DNA of 31,028 bases from a virus. Each line of letters opens with the position of its first letter. Positions within the stretch are counted from its first letter, which is position 1. Shown in pieces: positions 30,000 to 31,028 of this stretch. The notes beneath the pieces were generated by a model. It was not told where the DNA came from. It searched no databases and worked only from the letters and a program-made list of their open reading frames with translations. The translations under genes and the position numbers were made by a program. The DNA lies in IMG/VR virus record IMGVR_UViG_3300034105_000298, positions 1-31,028 of that record, one strand, 5' to 3'.

Positions 30000-30089
30000 T
30001 AGTCAAGACAGGACTCGAACCTGTATCCGTTCTATCACCGTTTCTAGTGGGATTCGAACCCCGATAGATAAGACTGCCAACACTTGACT
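30000..30089 (-). pseudogene. Degenerate tRNA or tRNA-like element
   Basis: Ninety bases on the minus strand begin AGTCAAG and end CTTGACTA, a perfect 7-bp acceptor-like stem plus a discriminator A. A canonical T-arm, ACAGG-TTCGAGT-CCTGT, sits immediately before the 3' acceptor strand. A second T-arm-like hairpin, GGG-TTCGAAT-CCC, lies in the middle. If that is taken as the anticodon loop it would read CGA, but its outer two stem pairs are mismatched, and no normal D-arm with GG is present. CTATC and GATAG can pair around it. No CCA is encoded. It is either a decayed or rearranged tRNA, or a tRNA mimic. Confidence 0.5.
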
Positions 30090-30118
30090 ATTTTGCGTTC
30101 TATTAAAAATGGAAGTTA

Positions 30119-30179
30119 TTGCGCCTATACCATTTCGTTTATTCCACTATTGCGCCTATTTTTCTTGCTTTGCGCCTAT
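30119..30179. repeat. Three direct repeats of TTGCGCCTAT
   Basis: Perfect 10-base copies at 30119-30128, 30150-30159 and 30170-30179 (ATAGGCGCAA on the minus strand), with 31- and 20-base spacing; copies two and three also share a following T-run. They are GC-rich islands in AT-rich DNA inside the large non-coding gap. They could be protein-binding iterons, such as operators or an origin or terminase site. Confidence 0.65.
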
Positions 30180-30208
30180 TTTTTCCACCATAACGCTAAA
30201 ATTGGAAA

Positions 30209-30418
30209 TTATTTTCCAAATGTTTCGTTGTAGTATTTTTCTGCTGTTTCGTATGGCTTATCTCTAAAATGCCACGATTGATTATAGGTGTAGATGATTT
30301 TCTGCTTCTCTATTTCTTTAAATTGTTCAAGCAATTCTTGTATGTCATCACCATTACCCTTTAACAATCCTTTTTCATAAAGTGCTATTGCAAATTGCTC
30401 TACTGCTGTTTTTCCCAT
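30209..30418 (-). CDS. Small protein with conserved YYNETFGK tail, 69 aa
   Basis: 69 residues. The N-terminal half (GKTAVEQFAIALYEKGLLKG, helical) differs from the homologue at 1-428, while the end SWHFRDKPYETAEKYYNETF is identical in both, encoded by a perfect 73-base repeat. The middle EQFKEIEKQKII is a shared helical motif. It starts with the common leader (30419-30436). Function unknown. Confidence 0.75.
   Translation of the reverse strand: MGKTAVEQFAIALYEKGLLKGNGDDIQELLEQFKEIEKQKIIYTYNQSWHFRDKPYETAEKYYNETFGK
30216..30288. repeat. 73-bp perfect direct repeat, copy 2
   Basis: Identical to bases 1-73, encoding the conserved C-terminal tail of the 69-residue protein. Flanking sequence differs on the coding-upstream side, so this is a duplicated segment and not the closing point of a circular genome. 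Confidence 0.95.
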
Positions 30419-30436
30419 TTTGTTTGTTGTTTAAAG
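30419..30436 (-). repeat. Leader repeat, copy A
   Basis: CTTTAAACAACAAACAAA directly before the ATG at 30418. Identical to 30647-30664 and one base different in length from 30961-30979. A-rich and without a Shine-Dalgarno sequence; probably promotes S1-dependent initiation. Confidence 0.7.
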
Positions 30437-30646
30437 TTTTTCTATTTCTTCTCTAACTTCTTCCCAATACTCTATTGTATTAGTCCAATCAGAATAATCT
30501 TCAAACACATTTAAACTTAATATCTCATCTACTGCTATTAATGCACATCTTTTGCATACTTTCCAACTTAATTCAAGGTCGCTTGACTTATGACAAGTAT
30601 CAAAATATTTTTCTACTAATTCTTTTGCTTTTTCTTTTGTTTTCAT
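30431..30646 (-). CDS. Small hypothetical protein, 71 aa
   Basis: 71 residues, acidic: KTKEKAKELVEKYFDTC, then ELSWKVCKRCALIAVDEILS and a Trp/Glu-rich end (EYWEEVREEIEKL). KxCKRCALIAVDEIL is a pattern I recall from small Bacteroidota phage proteins, without known function. It overlaps the upstream gene by an ATGA junction and carries the shared leader, whose bases encode the upstream protein's C-terminus. Confidence 0.7.
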   Translation of the reverse strand: MKTKEKAKELVEKYFDTCHKSSDLELSWKVCKRCALIAVDEILSLNVFEDYSDWTNTIEYWEEVREEIEKL

Positions 30647-30960
30647 TTTGTTTGTTGTTTAAAGTTATATAATTTGTTTAATTTATCTTTTAATTCTTTT
30701 AACTCTTTTTCTTTCTCCTCTATCTGTTGCTTTAAGGCATCTTTTTCAGGATTGCGTGGGGTAAGATTTCCATAACAACGATAATAATTTAAGCAAGGTG
30801 TTAAACTTGATTTACTATAAGTAATTGGTTCACTTCTATATAAAATCACAATATAATATCCACCCCAATCAATAATATCTTTAATCTCGTTACGCGTTGT
30901 TGTCCTGTCCTCAAACTTATGCGTTACATTCTTCACATAAATATATTCTAATTCTTTCAT
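30643..30960 (-). CDS. Hypothetical protein with C-terminal coiled coil, 105 aa
   Basis: 105 residues. Residues 1-60 look like a small beta domain (IYVKNVTHKFEDRTTTRNEI, GGYYIVILYRSEPITYSK). Residues about 72-98 form a Lys/Glu coiled coil (DALKQQIEEKEKELKELKDKL). It ends in NFKQQTK, encoded by the leader repeat of the next gene. No family recognised. Confidence 0.7.
   Translation of the reverse strand: MKELEYIYVKNVTHKFEDRTTTRNEIKDIIDWGGYYIVILYRSEPITYSKSSLTPCLNYYRCYGNLTPRNPEKDALKQQIEEKEKELKELKDKLNKLYNFKQQTK
30647..30664 (-). repeat. Leader repeat, copy B
   Basis: CTTTAAACAACAAACAAA directly before the ATG at 30646, identical to copy A. Here the same bases also code for FKQQTK at the end of the upstream protein. 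Confidence 0.7.
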
Positions 30961-30979
30961 TTTGTTTGTTGTTTAAAAG
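30961..30979 (-). repeat. Leader repeat, copy C
   Basis: CTTTTAAACAACAAACAAA directly before the ATG at 30960, differing from copies A and B by one extra T. Confidence 0.65.
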
Positions 30980-30980
30980 T

Positions 30981-31028
30981 TTATTTTCCAAATATTTCTT
31001 TGTAGTATTGTTTAAAATTATCTGTTTT
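30981..31028 (-). CDS. C-terminal fragment of a third YYxExFGK-tail protein, 5' end outside window
   Basis: The last 15 codons before the TAA at 30983-30981 read KTDNFKQYYKEIFGK. The ending YYKEIFGK parallels YYNETFGK of the genes at 1-428 and 30209-30418, so this is probably a third, more diverged family member, cut by the window edge. It is followed two bases later by leader repeat C. Confidence 0.6.
   Translation of the reverse strand, partial: KTDNFKQYYKEIFGK

Larger units (their letters stand above)
29900..30208 (-). other. 309-base non-coding region
   Basis: No gene is visible here. In transcription order it holds three copies of ATAGGCGCAA, a tRNA-like element (30089-30000), a 5-bp hairpin GCTCA-CTTT-TGAGC (29978-29991), a CCCATTTTGGG inverted repeat near 29930, and the leader of the gene at 29899. 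It is the longest gap in the window and separates the small-gene cluster from the late operon, so a promoter or regulatory region is likely. Confidence 0.6.

Noticed and set aside
30000-30089. A normal functional tRNA gene
   Set aside because: No D-arm with the GG motif, the would-be anticodon stem has two mismatches, and the central loop looks like a T-loop.
1-31028. The 73-bp repeat at both ends as evidence that the window is one full circular or terminally redundant genome
   Set aside because: Sequence after the repeat differs (base 74 onward versus 30289 onward), and different genes follow, so these are paralogous gene ends.

Overview
The window is almost certainly part of a tailed-phage genome (siphovirus layout) or prophage from a Bacteroidota host, most likely a flavobacterium. 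The sequence is strongly AT-rich. Every convincing gene lies on the minus strand, and most neighbours overlap or abut by a few bases. Start codons are preceded by A-rich leaders rather than Shine-Dalgarno sequences, and several TAnnTTTG boxes (the Bacteroidota -7 element) sit near gene starts. The protein families are those of HK97-fold siphoviruses. No integrase, repressor or host gene is visible, so lifestyle cannot be decided from this window.

Layout, read in the direction of transcription (high to low coordinates). 31028-30209: small genes of unknown function sharing an 18-base leader; two of them end in the conserved tail YYxExFGK. 30208-29900: non-coding, with three copies of a 10-base repeat and a degenerate tRNA-like element. 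29899-28963: two small membrane proteins and a NinG/Rap-like HNH protein. 28942-26872: a tightly overlapping trio of ParB-like protein, TET-associated-type glycosyltransferase and TET/JBP-like 2OG-Fe(II) dioxygenase, which I read as a DNA base hypermodification cassette. 26870-23088: small and large terminase, portal and MuF-type minor head protein. 22984-21148: prohead protease and HK97 major capsid protein, bracketed by two intrinsic terminators. 21063-17765: a 904-residue fibre-like protein and three small proteins, placed unusually inside the head module. 17772-15959: connector, head closure, gp10-like and tail-terminator proteins. 15962-15126: two paralogous tail-tube proteins in tandem. 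15106-14415: tail assembly chaperones G and GT, joined by a -1 frameshift on an 11-A run. 14415-9923: tape measure and a large tail-tip/receptor protein with two jelly-roll-like insertions.

9923-8768 is the lysis region: two membrane-anchored coiled-coil proteins, a GH24 endolysin and a two-helix holin candidate. 8726-6185 holds a metallophosphoesterase, small proteins including DUF3310 and zinc-ribbon types, and a lipoprotein with a C-terminal membrane helix that looks like a one-piece spanin. 6182-4920 is a run of small unknowns. 4887-3374 is a Red-like recombination module: ERF annealase, PD-(D/E)XK exonuclease and a small protein with an SSB-like tail. 3225-1209 is replication: an HTH protein, a DUF4373-type replication protein with a possible RNA pseudoknot at its start, and a DnaB/RecA-like helicase. 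The window ends in small unknown genes, the last of which carries the same conserved C-terminal tail as a gene at the other end; the two share a perfect 73-base repeat.

Together the genes cover packaging, capsid and tail building, lysis, replication and recombination. The most interesting part is the modification trio, translationally coupled to the terminase genes, which would suit protection of phage DNA against host restriction.
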